Shown here piece by piece: positions 25,352 through 32,940 of a DNA stretch of 38,293 nt; positions within the stretch are counted from its first letter, which is position 1; each line of letters begins with the position of its first letter. The DNA lies in NCBI GenBank assembly GCA_000470535.1, contig CBRG010000166.1, positions 1 to 38,293 of the forward strand. Reading direction: 5' to 3'. The DNA comes from Streptomyces sp. AW19M42 (GTDB lineage: Bacteria; Actinomycetota; Actinomycetes; Streptomycetales; Streptomycetaceae). The notes below the pieces were generated by a model. The model saw only the letters and a program-made list of their open reading frames with translations, did no database searches and was not told where the DNA came from. Position numbers and translations under genes: made by a program.

Positions 25352-26941
25352 ATGGCCGCCACCGACACGACTCCGGTCCGGAGCGCCGACTGGACGCTCT
25401 ACGGGCGTCTGGAGGAACTCCGGCTCATCAAGGACGAGGCCCGGCACGGCCCGGACCCCGCAGCCACCGAACGTCAGCACGCGAAGGGGAAGCTGACGGC
25501 GCACGAGCGCATAGCCCTGCTCCTCGACGAGGGCTCCTTCCATGAGGTCGAGCAGTTGCGCCGGCACCGGGCGTCGGGGTTCGGCCTGGAGGCGAAGAAG
25601 CCGTACACCGACGGTGTGGTCACCGGTTGGGGCACGGTCGAGGGCCGGACGGTCTTCGTCTACGCGCACGATTTCCGGATCTTCGGCGGGGCGCTGGGCG
25701 AGGCTCACGCCACGAAGATCCACAAGATCATGGACATGGCGATCTCGGCGGGTGCGCCGCTGGTGTCGCTGAACGACGGTGCGGGCGCCCGTATCCAGGA
25801 GGGTGTCTCGGCGCTGGCCGGGTACGGCGGCATCTTCCAGCGCAACACCCGGGCCTCGGGTGTGATCCCGCAGATCAGCGTGATGCTGGGCCCGTGCGCG
25901 GGCGGCGCGGCCTACAGCCCGGCGCTGACCGACTTCGTGTTCATGGTCCGCGAGACCTCGCAGATGTTCATCACCGGACCGGACGTCGTGAAGGCGGTCA
26001 CCGGCGAGGAGATCACCCAGAACGGGCTCGGCGGCGCCGACGTGCACGCCGAGACCTCGGGCGTCGCACACTTCGCGTACGACGACGAGCAGAGCTGCCT
26101 GGAGGACGTGCGCTTCCTGCTCTCCCTGCTGCCGTCCAACAACCGCGAACTGGCCCCGTCGGTCTCGTCCGAGGACCCGCACGACCGGCGCGGCGACGCC
26201 CTGCTCGATCTCGTCCCGGACGATCCCGGCCGGGTCTACGACATGCGCGACGTCATCGAGGAGATCGTCGACAACGGGGAGTTCTTCGAGATCCACTCCG
26301 CCTGGGCGGGCAATACCCTCTGCGCCCTGGCGCGCCTCGGCGGCGAGGTCGTCGGGATCGTCGCCAACCAACCGGCGACGTCCGCCGGGGTGTTGGACAT
26401 CCAGGGCAGCGAAAAGGCCGCCCGCTTCGTGCAGTTCTGCGACGCGTTCAACATCCCGCTGGTCACGCTGGTCGATGTGCCCGGCTTCCTGCCCGGCATC
26501 GCACAGGAACACAACGGCATCATCCGGCACGGCGCGAAGCTGCTCTACGCCTACTGCAACGCCACCGTGCCCCGTGTCTCGGTCGTGGTCCGCAAGGCGT
26601 ACGGCGGGGCGTACATCGTGATGGACTCCCGCTCCATCGGCACCGACCTGGCCTTCGCCTGGCCCGGCAACGAGATCGCTGTGATGGGCGCAGAGGGCGC
26701 CGCCAACGTCATCTTCCGCCGCGAGATCAACGGCGCCGACGATCCGGACGCGGTACGGCGGCAGAAGATCGAGGAGTACCGCACCCAGCTCATGCACCCG
26801 TACTACGCGGCCGAACGCGGCCTGGTCGACGACGTCATCGACCCCCGCGCTACGCGCGAGATCCTCATCGGATCCCTCGCGATGCTGCGGGACAAACACG
26901 CGGAGCTCCCCTCCCGCAAACACGGCAATCCCCCTCTGTGA
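25352..26941 (+). CDS. Acyl-CoA carboxylase beta (carboxyltransferase) subunit
   Basis: Encodes 529 aa, normal for actinobacterial AccB/PccB. Two crotonase-fold halves are visible. The N-terminal one has NDGAGARIQEGVSALAGYGGIF and GPCAGGAAYSPALTDFVFMV. The C-terminal one has LVDVPGFLPGIAQEHNGIIRHGAKLLYAY and RKAYGGAYIVMDSRSIGTD. The terminal SRKHGNPP is typical. It transfers CO2 from carboxybiotin to acetyl- or propionyl-CoA; for this cluster malonyl-CoA supply is expected. It is followed by the epsilon subunit. The biotin carboxylase is missing and only the orphan carrier domain at ~14700 is present. Confidence 0.95.
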   Translation: MAATDTTPVRSADWTLYGRLEELRLIKDEARHGPDPAATERQHAKGKLTAHERIALLLDEGSFHEVEQLRRHRASGFGLEAKKPYTDGVVTGWGTVEGRTVFVYAHDFRIFGGALGEAHATKIHKIMDMAISAGAPLVSLNDGAGARIQEGVSALAGYGGIFQRNTRASGVIPQISVMLGPCAGGAAYSPALTDFVFMVRETSQMFITGPDVVKAVTGEEITQNGLGGADVHAETSGVAHFAYDDEQSCLEDVRFLLSLLPSNNRELAPSVSSEDPHDRRGDALLDLVPDDPGRVYDMRDVIEEIVDNGEFFEIHSAWAGNTLCALARLGGEVVGIVANQPATSAGVLDIQGSEKAARFVQFCDAFNIPLVTLVDVPGFLPGIAQEHNGIIRHGAKLLYAYCNATVPRVSVVVRKAYGGAYIVMDSRSIGTDLAFAWPGNEIAVMGAEGAANVIFRREINGADDPDAVRRQKIEEYRTQLMHPYYAAERGLVDDVIDPRATREILIGSLAMLRDKHAELPSRKHGNPPL

Positions 26942-26952
26942 CGGAGACCCCC

Positions 26953-27183
26953 ATGTCAGACATCCAGGTAAGCCGCGGCTACGCTACACCTGAGGAACTC
27001 GCTGCTCTCGTCGTGGTGTTGATGGCCCGGTCCGCCGCGTCCCAGCCCCTTCGGCCGTCCCGCCACCGCACGCCCAACTGGCACCGCCTGGAACGCGCGC
27101 TGCGCCACAGCGGCGCTCGCGGCTGGAGCCGGGAACGAGGGACGGGGCGTACGCTCGCGGCGAGCTCCCCGGGCCGGTCCTGA
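26953..27183 (+). CDS. Acyl-CoA carboxylase epsilon subunit
   Basis: Encodes 76 aa, ATG 26953, 11 bases after the beta-subunit stop. The short family pattern is visible: an N-terminal IQVSRGYATPEELAALVVVL, a variable basic middle with W, and a C-terminal GWSRERG. Epsilon subunits stabilise the actinobacterial carboxylase complex and raise its activity. The tail (GRTLAASSPGRS) is less conserved. The position after beta is the standard arrangement and supports the call. Confidence 0.85.
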   Translation: MSDIQVSRGYATPEELAALVVVLMARSAASQPLRPSRHRTPNWHRLERALRHSGARGWSRERGTGRTLAASSPGRS

Positions 27184-27261
27184 CTTCAGCCCCGGTTCAG
27201 CACCCAGACCGGCGGAGAGACCCCGGCCGTCTCCCGCTCGAACAGGCACTAGAGGAGAAAT

Positions 27262-27846
27262 ATGTCCGCCACACCCCTGCGCCTCGCCGTGATCAACAGC
27301 AGCGTCCGGGAAGGCAGGTTCGGCCCGACCGTCGCGCGATGGTTCGTCGAGCAGGCCGAGCAGCGCACGGACTTGGAGGTCGACCTGATCGACCTCACCG
27401 AGCACGCGCTGCCGTACGAGCTGTCGCACGCCCCGAGTGACACGGTGTCGGCGGAACTGGCCCGGGTGTCGCCGCGCCTGGCCGCCGCCGAGGCCTTCGT
27501 CGTCGTGACGCCGGAGTACAACCACAGTTACCCGGCCTCGCTCAAGAACCTCATCGACTGGCACCGCAGCGAGTGGCAGGCCAAGCCGATCGGCTTCGTC
27601 TCCTACGGTGGCCTGGCCGGAGGTCTGCGGTCGGTGGAGCACCTGCGCCCCGTCTTCGCCGAGCTGCACGCGGTGACCGTGCGGGACTGCGTCAGCTTCC
27701 ACAACGTCTGGGGGCAGTTCGACGAGGCGGGAGCCCTCGTGGAGCCCACCGCGGCGAGCGCGGCGAGCAAGACCCTGCTCGACCAGCTGGTGTGGTGGGG
27801 AGTCTCGCTGCGCGAGGCCCGCGAGAAGCGCCCGTACGGCGCGTAA
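27262..27846 (+). CDS. NAD(P)H-dependent FMN reductase
   Basis: Encodes 194 aa of flavodoxin fold. RLAVINSSVREGRFGPTVARWF is the FMN-phosphate loop, TPEYNHSYPASLKNLIDW the family signature, and SYGGLAGGLRSVEHL the second flavin loop. It reduces free flavin with NAD(P)H. In this setting it could feed reduced flavin to the ABM-type enzymes, which bind no flavin of their own. AGAGGAGAA precedes the ATG. A bidirectional terminator follows. Confidence 0.93.
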   Translation: MSATPLRLAVINSSVREGRFGPTVARWFVEQAEQRTDLEVDLIDLTEHALPYELSHAPSDTVSAELARVSPRLAAAEAFVVVTPEYNHSYPASLKNLIDWHRSEWQAKPIGFVSYGGLAGGLRSVEHLRPVFAELHAVTVRDCVSFHNVWGQFDEAGALVEPTAASAASKTLLDQLVWWGVSLREAREKRPYGA

Positions 27847-27852
27847 CACCTG

Positions 27853-27896
27853 ACGGCCTACGAGGCGTCCCGCACGACGGGCGCCTCGTAGGCCGT
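27853..27896. terminator. Bidirectional terminator between convergent genes
   Basis: ACGGCCTACGAGGCG (27853-27867) pairs perfectly with CGCCTCGTAGGCCGT (27882-27896), followed by TTTCT on the plus strand. It sits six bases before the MarR gene stop, between converging transcripts. Confidence 0.85.
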
Positions 27897-27901
27897 TTCT
27901 C

Positions 27902-28339
27902 TCAGTTCTGCGGGTCGCCCTGCGCGAGGCGGACCAGCACCTTGTGGAAGTCCTCGCGCTCGGCAGGTGAGAACGCCGCGAACATGGTCTCGTTGGCCTG
28001 TTCGACGGCCCGGTCCATCTCCTCGAACAGCTTCCGGCCCTGTTCGGTGCTCCTGACGAGATTTCGGCGGCGGTTGGCGGGGTCCGTTTTACGGGTGACG
28101 GCGTCACGGCCCTCCAGGTCGCCCAGGAGCGCGACCATGTTCCCCGCGTCCAGGCCCAGGGCCCGGCCCAGGTCGGCCTGGGTGCATTCACCGAGCTCGG
28201 CCAGGCCGGCCATCACGCGGTAGTGCTGCATCCGCAGGCCGGTCGTGTCGAGGTACTCGCAGAGCAGTCGCTGGGCCCGCAGGGCAGCGCCCGAGAGCAG
28301 CCAGACATCCAGTTCGACCAGTCGTCCGTACAGGGTCAT
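27902..28339 (-). CDS. MarR-family transcriptional regulator
   Basis: Encodes 145 aa from ATG 28337-28339. Winged helix-turn-helix: MAGLAELGECTQADLGRALGLDAGNMVALLGDLEGRDAVTRKTDPANRRRNLVRSTEQG shows the recognition helix and the D-x-R-x-R wing typical of MarR. It is divergent from a DHA2 exporter. CAAC/GTTG inverted repeats lie between them, so it most likely represses its own gene and the exporter until a ligand, perhaps the cluster product, binds. Confidence 0.93.
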   Translation of the reverse strand: MTLYGRLVELDVWLLSGAALRAQRLLCEYLDTTGLRMQHYRVMAGLAELGECTQADLGRALGLDAGNMVALLGDLEGRDAVTRKTDPANRRRNLVRSTEQGRKLFEEMDRAVEQANETMFAAFSPAEREDFHKVLVRLAQGDPQN

Positions 28340-28388
28340 ATCGAGAAGTCTACGCGACAGTGTTGCACCGACCAACGATCTGGCCATA

Positions 28389-28429
28389 TTGTTATTCCGT
28401 ACAACATTGGTTGGCACAACAAATGTTGT
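28389..28429. promoter_or_regulatory. Probable MarR operator
   Basis: ACAACATT (28401-28408) and AATGTTGT (28422-28429) form an inverted repeat. Between them lies GTTG-GCA-CAAC, and upstream TTGT (28389-28392) mirrors the ACAACA at 28401. The region is AT-rich compared with its surroundings and lies between the MarR gene and the divergent exporter. Confidence 0.6.
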
Positions 28430-28534
28430 CGGGCCTGCCCCACGGCCATCGAAGCTCCACGGGCGAGGCGGACCGGCGACGCGCTGGACATCTATACGAC
28501 CAAGCATCCTGCCGTCACAGAAGTGAGAACCGTC

Positions 28535-30037
28535 ATGGCTGAAGATCAAATCATCGCGCCCCGCGCGACCAGCGCCGTCGCCCCGGACGCTCGGCGCTGG
28601 CAGGCGTTGGTCTACATTGCCCTCGCGCAGCTGATGGTCTCGGTGGACAGCACCATCGTGAACATCGCCCTGCCCTCCGCCCAGCGGGCCCTCGGCATCT
28701 CCGACAGCAACCGGCAGTGGGTCGTCACCGCCTACATGCTCGCCTTCGGCGGACTGTTGCTCCTGGGCGGCCGGATCAGCGACACCATCGGCCGCAAGCG
28801 GGCCTTCCTCATCGGGGTCGTCGGCTTCGGCCTGGCATCCGCACTCGGCGGCCTGGCGGTCGACTCCGGAATGCTGCTGACCGCGCGCGCCCTGCAAGGT
28901 GCGTTCGGCGCCCTGCTGGCACCGGCGGGCCTCTCCCTGCTGGCGGTCACCTTCACCGAGCCTGGCGAACGCGCAAAGGCCTTCGGCGTGTTCAGCGCGA
29001 TCGCCGGCAGCGGCTCCGCGGTGGGCCTGATCCTCGGCGGCGTCCTGACCGAGTACCTCAACTGGCGCTGGTCCCTCTTCGTGAACATCGCCTTCGCCGC
29101 GGTCGTGGTGATCGGCGCCGTCGCAGTCGTCCGCGACGAGGGCAACCGCCCGCCCCGCGAGAAGCTCGACATCGCCGGCACCGTACTGTCCGTCGCGGGC
29201 ATCGTGGCACTTGTCTACGGCTTCACCCTCGCCGACAGCGAAGGCTGGACCGCCACCCCCACCCTGGCCCTCTTCGTGGCCTGCGTCGTCCTGCTGACCC
29301 TCTTCGTCGTCGTCGAGAAGCGGAGCAGCTCGCCGCTCCTGCCGCTGCGGATCGTCACCGAGCGCAACCGGGCCGGCGTCTTCGCCTCCCAGGCCCTCGC
29401 CGTGATCACGATGTTCGGCCTGCTGCTCTTCCTCACCTACTACTTCCAGGAGATCCGCGGCTACAGCCCCCTCATGTCAGGCGTGGCGTTCCTGCCCATG
29501 GTGGCCGGCATGCTCATCGGCGCAGGCCAGATCGCCAGCCGCATGATGCCGAAGATGGCCCCGCGCTGGATCATGGGCCCCGGATTCCTCGTCGCCGCCC
29601 TCGGCATGCTCATGCTGACCCAGCTGGACGTGGACTCCTCCTACCCGCTGCTGGTCCTGCCCGGCCAACTGCTGTTCGGCATCGGCCTCGGCCTCGCCTT
29701 CACCCCGGCCATGAGCCTGGCCACCCACGGAGTCGCCGACCACGAGACCGGCGTCGCATCCGCGATGATCAACGCCTCGCAGCAACTCGGCGGCTCCATC
29801 GGCACCGCCCTCCTCAACACCATCGCGGCCAGCACCACCGCCGCCTGGCTGGTCTCCCACAGCGGCAGCGGCAGCAACCACGCGGACCAGGCGGCCGTAC
29901 ACGGCTACGCCGTCGCCGTCTGGTGGACCGTCGGCATCCTCCTGCTGGCCGGCGTGCTGATCATGCTCACCAACAACCTGCCCAAGCCGCAGCAGAACGA
30001 GAAGGCCATGGAAGACAGCACCGCCGTACCCATGTAG
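28535..30037 (+). CDS. DHA2-family (EmrB/QacA-like) MFS exporter
   Basis: Encodes 500 aa from ATG 28535, with about 14 membrane segments. Motifs are MVSVDSTIVNIALPSAQRAL (DHA2 motif D1), GGRISDTIGRKRAFL (motif A), QGAFGALLAPAGLSLL, and AIAGSGSAVGLILGG (motif C, antiporter signature). The C-terminal tail is hydrophilic. Control by the divergent MarR gene and position beside the cluster suggest product-induced efflux and self-resistance. The alpha/beta hydrolase follows after 37 bases, probably on the same transcript. Confidence 0.94.
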   Translation: MAEDQIIAPRATSAVAPDARRWQALVYIALAQLMVSVDSTIVNIALPSAQRALGISDSNRQWVVTAYMLAFGGLLLLGGRISDTIGRKRAFLIGVVGFGLASALGGLAVDSGMLLTARALQGAFGALLAPAGLSLLAVTFTEPGERAKAFGVFSAIAGSGSAVGLILGGVLTEYLNWRWSLFVNIAFAAVVVIGAVAVVRDEGNRPPREKLDIAGTVLSVAGIVALVYGFTLADSEGWTATPTLALFVACVVLLTLFVVVEKRSSSPLLPLRIVTERNRAGVFASQALAVITMFGLLLFLTYYFQEIRGYSPLMSGVAFLPMVAGMLIGAGQIASRMMPKMAPRWIMGPGFLVAALGMLMLTQLDVDSSYPLLVLPGQLLFGIGLGLAFTPAMSLATHGVADHETGVASAMINASQQLGGSIGTALLNTIAASTTAAWLVSHSGSGSNHADQAAVHGYAVAVWWTVGILLLAGVLIMLTNNLPKPQQNEKAMEDSTAVPM

Positions 30038-30074
30038 AACCACACGGCAGTACATGTGAAAGGAGACCTCACCG

Positions 30075-30995
30075 ATGCCCCTCCACGAATCCTCAGTGAC
30101 CGCACCCGCGACCGACCCCGGCTCCGCCCCGGTGCGTGCGATCACCCTGGACGGGAGGGGTATCACCCTTTCCGGGCTGCTCGCCGAACCCGCATCCCCG
30201 CCCCGTGCCCTGCTGGTGGCCCTGCACGGAGGCGGGATGCGGGCCGGCTACTTCCACGGCCGCGCCGACCCCGCCACCTCGCTGCTGGCCCTGGCCGCCT
30301 CCTGCGGATACGCGGCACTCGCCGTCGACCGCCCCGGCTACGGCCGGTCAGCCACGCAACTGCCCACGGGCATGGGCCTGCCCGAGCAGGCGGACGTGGT
30401 GCGCGCCGCCCTGGACGACTACCGGCTCAGCCGCCCCTGCGGCGCCGGGACCCTCCTCGTCGGACACTCCCTGGGCGGCGTCGTCGCACTGCACGCCTCG
30501 TCCCGGTGGACGGGTGAAGGACTGCTCGGCGTGGACGTCTCCGGCATCGGCGACCAATGGGCCCCCGGCGCGGACCAACTGGTCGGCCAGGCCGGCCGGC
30601 TCTCCCACCGGATGCACTGGGGACCTCTGGCCCTCTACCCGCCCGACACCTTCCGACTGGCCGACGCGCTGATCGCGCCCATCCCGGAGCAGGAGTCCCA
30701 CGAGATTCTGGACTGGCCGAGGCTGTACCCGGAGGTGGCACCGGACGTCCGGGCACCCGTCCGGTTCACCTTCGCCGAGCACGAGCTGTGGTGGCGCAGC
30801 GACCCCGAAACCGTCCGGGCCATGCTGGAGCAGCTGGGATCTCCGCTCTCCTGGAGCGAGCGGCTCACGGACGCCGGCCACAACATCAGCCTGGGCCGGA
30901 CAGCCCGCACCTACCATCTGCGGGTGCTCGCCTTCCTGGAACAGTGCCTGTCCCTTCCGGGTGCGGGAGAACCGCGAGCGGCGAAGCACCACTGA
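30075..30995 (+). CDS. Alpha/beta hydrolase
   Basis: Encodes 306 aa. HGGG at residues 51-54 supplies the oxyanion hole, the nucleophile is Ser132 in GHSLGG (130-135), and the likely catalytic histidine is His269 in DAGHNIS. A serine nucleophile points to an esterase, lactonase or thioesterase rather than an Asp-dependent epoxide hydrolase. No signal peptide is seen. GAAAGGAGA precedes the ATG. Co-transcription with the MarR-controlled exporter suggests a role in product maturation or detoxification. The substrate is unknown. Confidence 0.88.
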   Translation: MPLHESSVTAPATDPGSAPVRAITLDGRGITLSGLLAEPASPPRALLVALHGGGMRAGYFHGRADPATSLLALAASCGYAALAVDRPGYGRSATQLPTGMGLPEQADVVRAALDDYRLSRPCGAGTLLVGHSLGGVVALHASSRWTGEGLLGVDVSGIGDQWAPGADQLVGQAGRLSHRMHWGPLALYPPDTFRLADALIAPIPEQESHEILDWPRLYPEVAPDVRAPVRFTFAEHELWWRSDPETVRAMLEQLGSPLSWSERLTDAGHNISLGRTARTYHLRVLAFLEQCLSLPGAGEPRAAKHH

Positions 30996-31269
30996 CCGCG
31001 AGCCTCAAGAAATGCACCAGGATCAATGGAGAAACCCTGGACGAGCGACGTCGTTTCATGCGCCCGATACATTCGTACCGCACGTTTACGCAGCTCCGGC
31101 ATGCCCCCGGTAACAGCCGTGACCGCTCTTCCTCCCACAGGTCCCATCCGTTCCTGCGACAGCTTCCCCCGCGTCCCCGGGGGCTCCACAGTGGCTGAAG
31201 CGACCTCTCAGAACGCCGAGTGAACTGCTTGTTCTGAATGACGGACCACGAGACCGGGAGCGCGATTTC
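30996..31269. other. Intergenic region before the orphan regulator
   Basis: About 270 bases. A CCCCCG...CGGGGG hairpin lies near 31167-31183, possibly a terminator for the hydrolase transcript. CAGAAC and GTTCTG flank a spacer near 31210-31237, a possible operator for the following gene. A 65-codon ORF (31026-31223) does not look coding. Confidence 0.35.
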
Positions 31270-31779
31270 GTGCGACAAGACCAAGTCGACGTCAGACTTC
31301 TGCGATGGCCCGCGGAGTCGGCCAAGCGACGCCAGTGCATGGAGGAGGGCCTCCTGCGCCTGCTCGTCGTAGAGGGCGGAGCGCCCGCGCCGATCTGCTC
31401 CGACGTGCGCGAGGACTGGGCACGGGCACCCATCAGCAACGAAGACCTGCGCGCCCGGGTGGCCGCGCTGCGGGCCAGGTCCTACCCGTTCACCGTGCCG
31501 ACCGTGGACTCCAACGGCGCACTCAAGTACCGCGACCGCGTGGTGGCGGTCTCACCCGTGGAGACGGCACTGCTGGACAGCCTGACCGGATCTTTCCAGG
31601 GGGTCGTCTACCGCGAGGAACTACTCGACCGCTTGGGGGAGAGCCAGGCATGCATATCCCGCAACGCCCTGGACCTCCACATCATGCGCATCCGCCGGCG
31701 CATCCGGCCCCTCGGGCTGGTCCTGCAGACCGCCTGGGGCAGGGGATACATCCTCGAACCGGCCACCCGGACGACCTGA
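31270..31779 (+). CDS. Orphan OmpR-like winged-helix regulator, no functional receiver
   Basis: Encodes 169 aa from GTG 31270, nine bases after GGGAG. The C-terminal ~90 residues form an OmpR/PhoB-type winged helix: VAVSPVETALLDSLTGSFQGVVYREELLDRL, then ALDLHIMRIRRRIRPLGLVLQTAWGRGYILEP. The N-terminal part (RLLVVEGGAPAPICSDVREDW) is too short for a receiver and lacks a phospho-acceptor Asp array, so it is probably not phosphorylated. OmpR-fold activators without classical phosphorylation (such as JadR1 and LndI types) control angucycline clusters. It is a good candidate to bind the 11-bp repeats at 9042-9085. Confidence 0.8.
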   Translation: MRQDQVDVRLLRWPAESAKRRQCMEEGLLRLLVVEGGAPAPICSDVREDWARAPISNEDLRARVAALRARSYPFTVPTVDSNGALKYRDRVVAVSPVETALLDSLTGSFQGVVYREELLDRLGESQACISRNALDLHIMRIRRRIRPLGLVLQTAWGRGYILEPATRTT

Positions 31780-31984
31780 CGAACGACCGGCAAGGACGCT
31801 CCCGGCGACCACCTCCGCACCACCTCGCCATAGACACAAACGGAGAGAAGAGTCCGGAAAACGGAGTGGAAAGAGAACGGACAGGAATAGCTGACAGGCA
31901 CCCAGGTCCGATGTCCAATGTTTCAGCAACATGAAGAAACCGGTGCTCGCGGCATTCCGCCATCTACTCTGATGGGACAATTCC

Positions 31985-32758
31985 TTGACCACTCAGCGAA
32001 CGGCCCTCACCGACGACCGCAGGGAACCCTGGCTCAGGATCGGCACCCGTGAGTTCCGCTCCCGGCTCATCGTCGGGATCGAACAGTACGACTCCGTGCC
32101 CGTGGTGCGGGACGTCCTCACGGTGACCGACGCGGACATCTTCATCACCACCGTGGACCCGGACAACCGCCGCAGCAGCCTCCTGCTGTCCGACCTGGAC
32201 GACGCCCTCGACCTCGACCGGTTCACCTGGATCGGCACCACCTCGTTCGCCCGCTCCAAGGACAGCGCACTGCGCACCGCCGAGATCCTGCGCGACTCCT
32301 GGGGCATCGACATCCTCAAGCTCGATGTGCGCGGCCACGACAACGTGCCGGACAACCGCGCGACCATCGAGGCGGCCCACGTACTGCGGGAGAAGGGCTG
32401 GTCCCTGCTGCCCTTCATCCTCCCCGACATCGAGACCGCCAAGGCCCTGGAGGAAGCGGGCTGTTCGGCCCTGCGAGTGATGGCAGCGCCCGTGGCCTCC
32501 GGACGCGGCATCATCGACCCCGGGCCCATCCAGCAGATCATCGACGCCGTCAGCATCCCCGTCGTCGTCGAAGGCGGCCTCGGCACCGCCCACCACGTCG
32601 CCCAGGCGATGGGCATGGGCGCCGCGGCCACCCTCGTCAACACCGCCCTGGTGCGCGCGAAGGACCCGATGAAGATGGCGCTGGCCATGAAGCACGCCAC
32701 CACGGCAGGCCGGTGCGCCTACGAGTCGGGGCCGATGGAGGAGTCCTTCGCAGGCTGA
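31985..32758 (+). CDS. ThiG-like thiosugar synthase (BexX-type)
   Basis: Encodes 257 aa. The start is TTG 31985, since an in-frame stop lies 15 bases upstream and GGGA is seven bases ahead. This is a ThiG TIM barrel: RLIVGIEQYDS at the N-terminus, the Schiff-base Lys112 in DILKLDVRGH, VPDNRATIEAA, the phosphate loop VEGGLGTAHHVAQAMGMGAAATLVNTAL, and DPMKMALAMKHA-TAGRCAY. ThiG makes thiazole phosphate from DXP and ThiS-thiocarboxylate. BexX, its relative in BE-7585A biosynthesis, makes 2-thioglucose 6-phosphate. No thiamine gene is nearby, while a GT20 gene lies just downstream, so the BexX role is favoured. It has KLD rather than KLE and VEGG rather than VDAG. Confidence 0.85.
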   Translation: MTTQRTALTDDRREPWLRIGTREFRSRLIVGIEQYDSVPVVRDVLTVTDADIFITTVDPDNRRSSLLLSDLDDALDLDRFTWIGTTSFARSKDSALRTAEILRDSWGIDILKLDVRGHDNVPDNRATIEAAHVLREKGWSLLPFILPDIETAKALEEAGCSALRVMAAPVASGRGIIDPGPIQQIIDAVSIPVVVEGGLGTAHHVAQAMGMGAAATLVNTALVRAKDPMKMALAMKHATTAGRCAYESGPMEESFAG

Positions 32759-32815
32759 GCCGCGGACGGGGCCCACACATGCCCTGACGCCGGCCCGGGT
32801 AGACACCCGCGAGTC

Positions 32816-32849
32816 GCCCGCTGCCCGCTGCTCACAGCCCGCAGCGGGC
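32816..32849 (+). terminator. Hairpin after the ThiG-like gene
   Basis: GCCCGCTGC (32816-32824) pairs with GCAGCGGGC (32841-32849). It lies in the 180-base gap between the ThiG-like gene and the MFS gene. There is no T-run, so it may be partial, allowing read-through into the transporter and GT20 genes. Confidence 0.4.
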
Positions 32850-32940
32850 CGTCGGACGAGAAGAGGTCGTACCACTGAACCGCCCTGCAGAATACCGTCC
32901 CGCCCCAGAACTCCAGGAGGACAGCGGGACCACCCTGAGT

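Noticed and set aside
30075..30995. Epoxide hydrolase
   Set aside because: The nucleophile is serine in GHSLGG. Alpha/beta-fold epoxide hydrolases use aspartate at this position.
31026..31223. 65-codon ORF before the orphan regulator
   Set aside because: Codon use is not gene-like, there is no ribosome site, and it covers a hairpin-rich intergenic region.
31985..32758. Housekeeping thiazole synthase (thiG) for thiamine
   Set aside because: No thiO, thiS, thiE or other thiamine genes are adjacent. The neighbours are a transporter and a GT20 enzyme of an angucycline cluster, and motif residues differ from ThiG.
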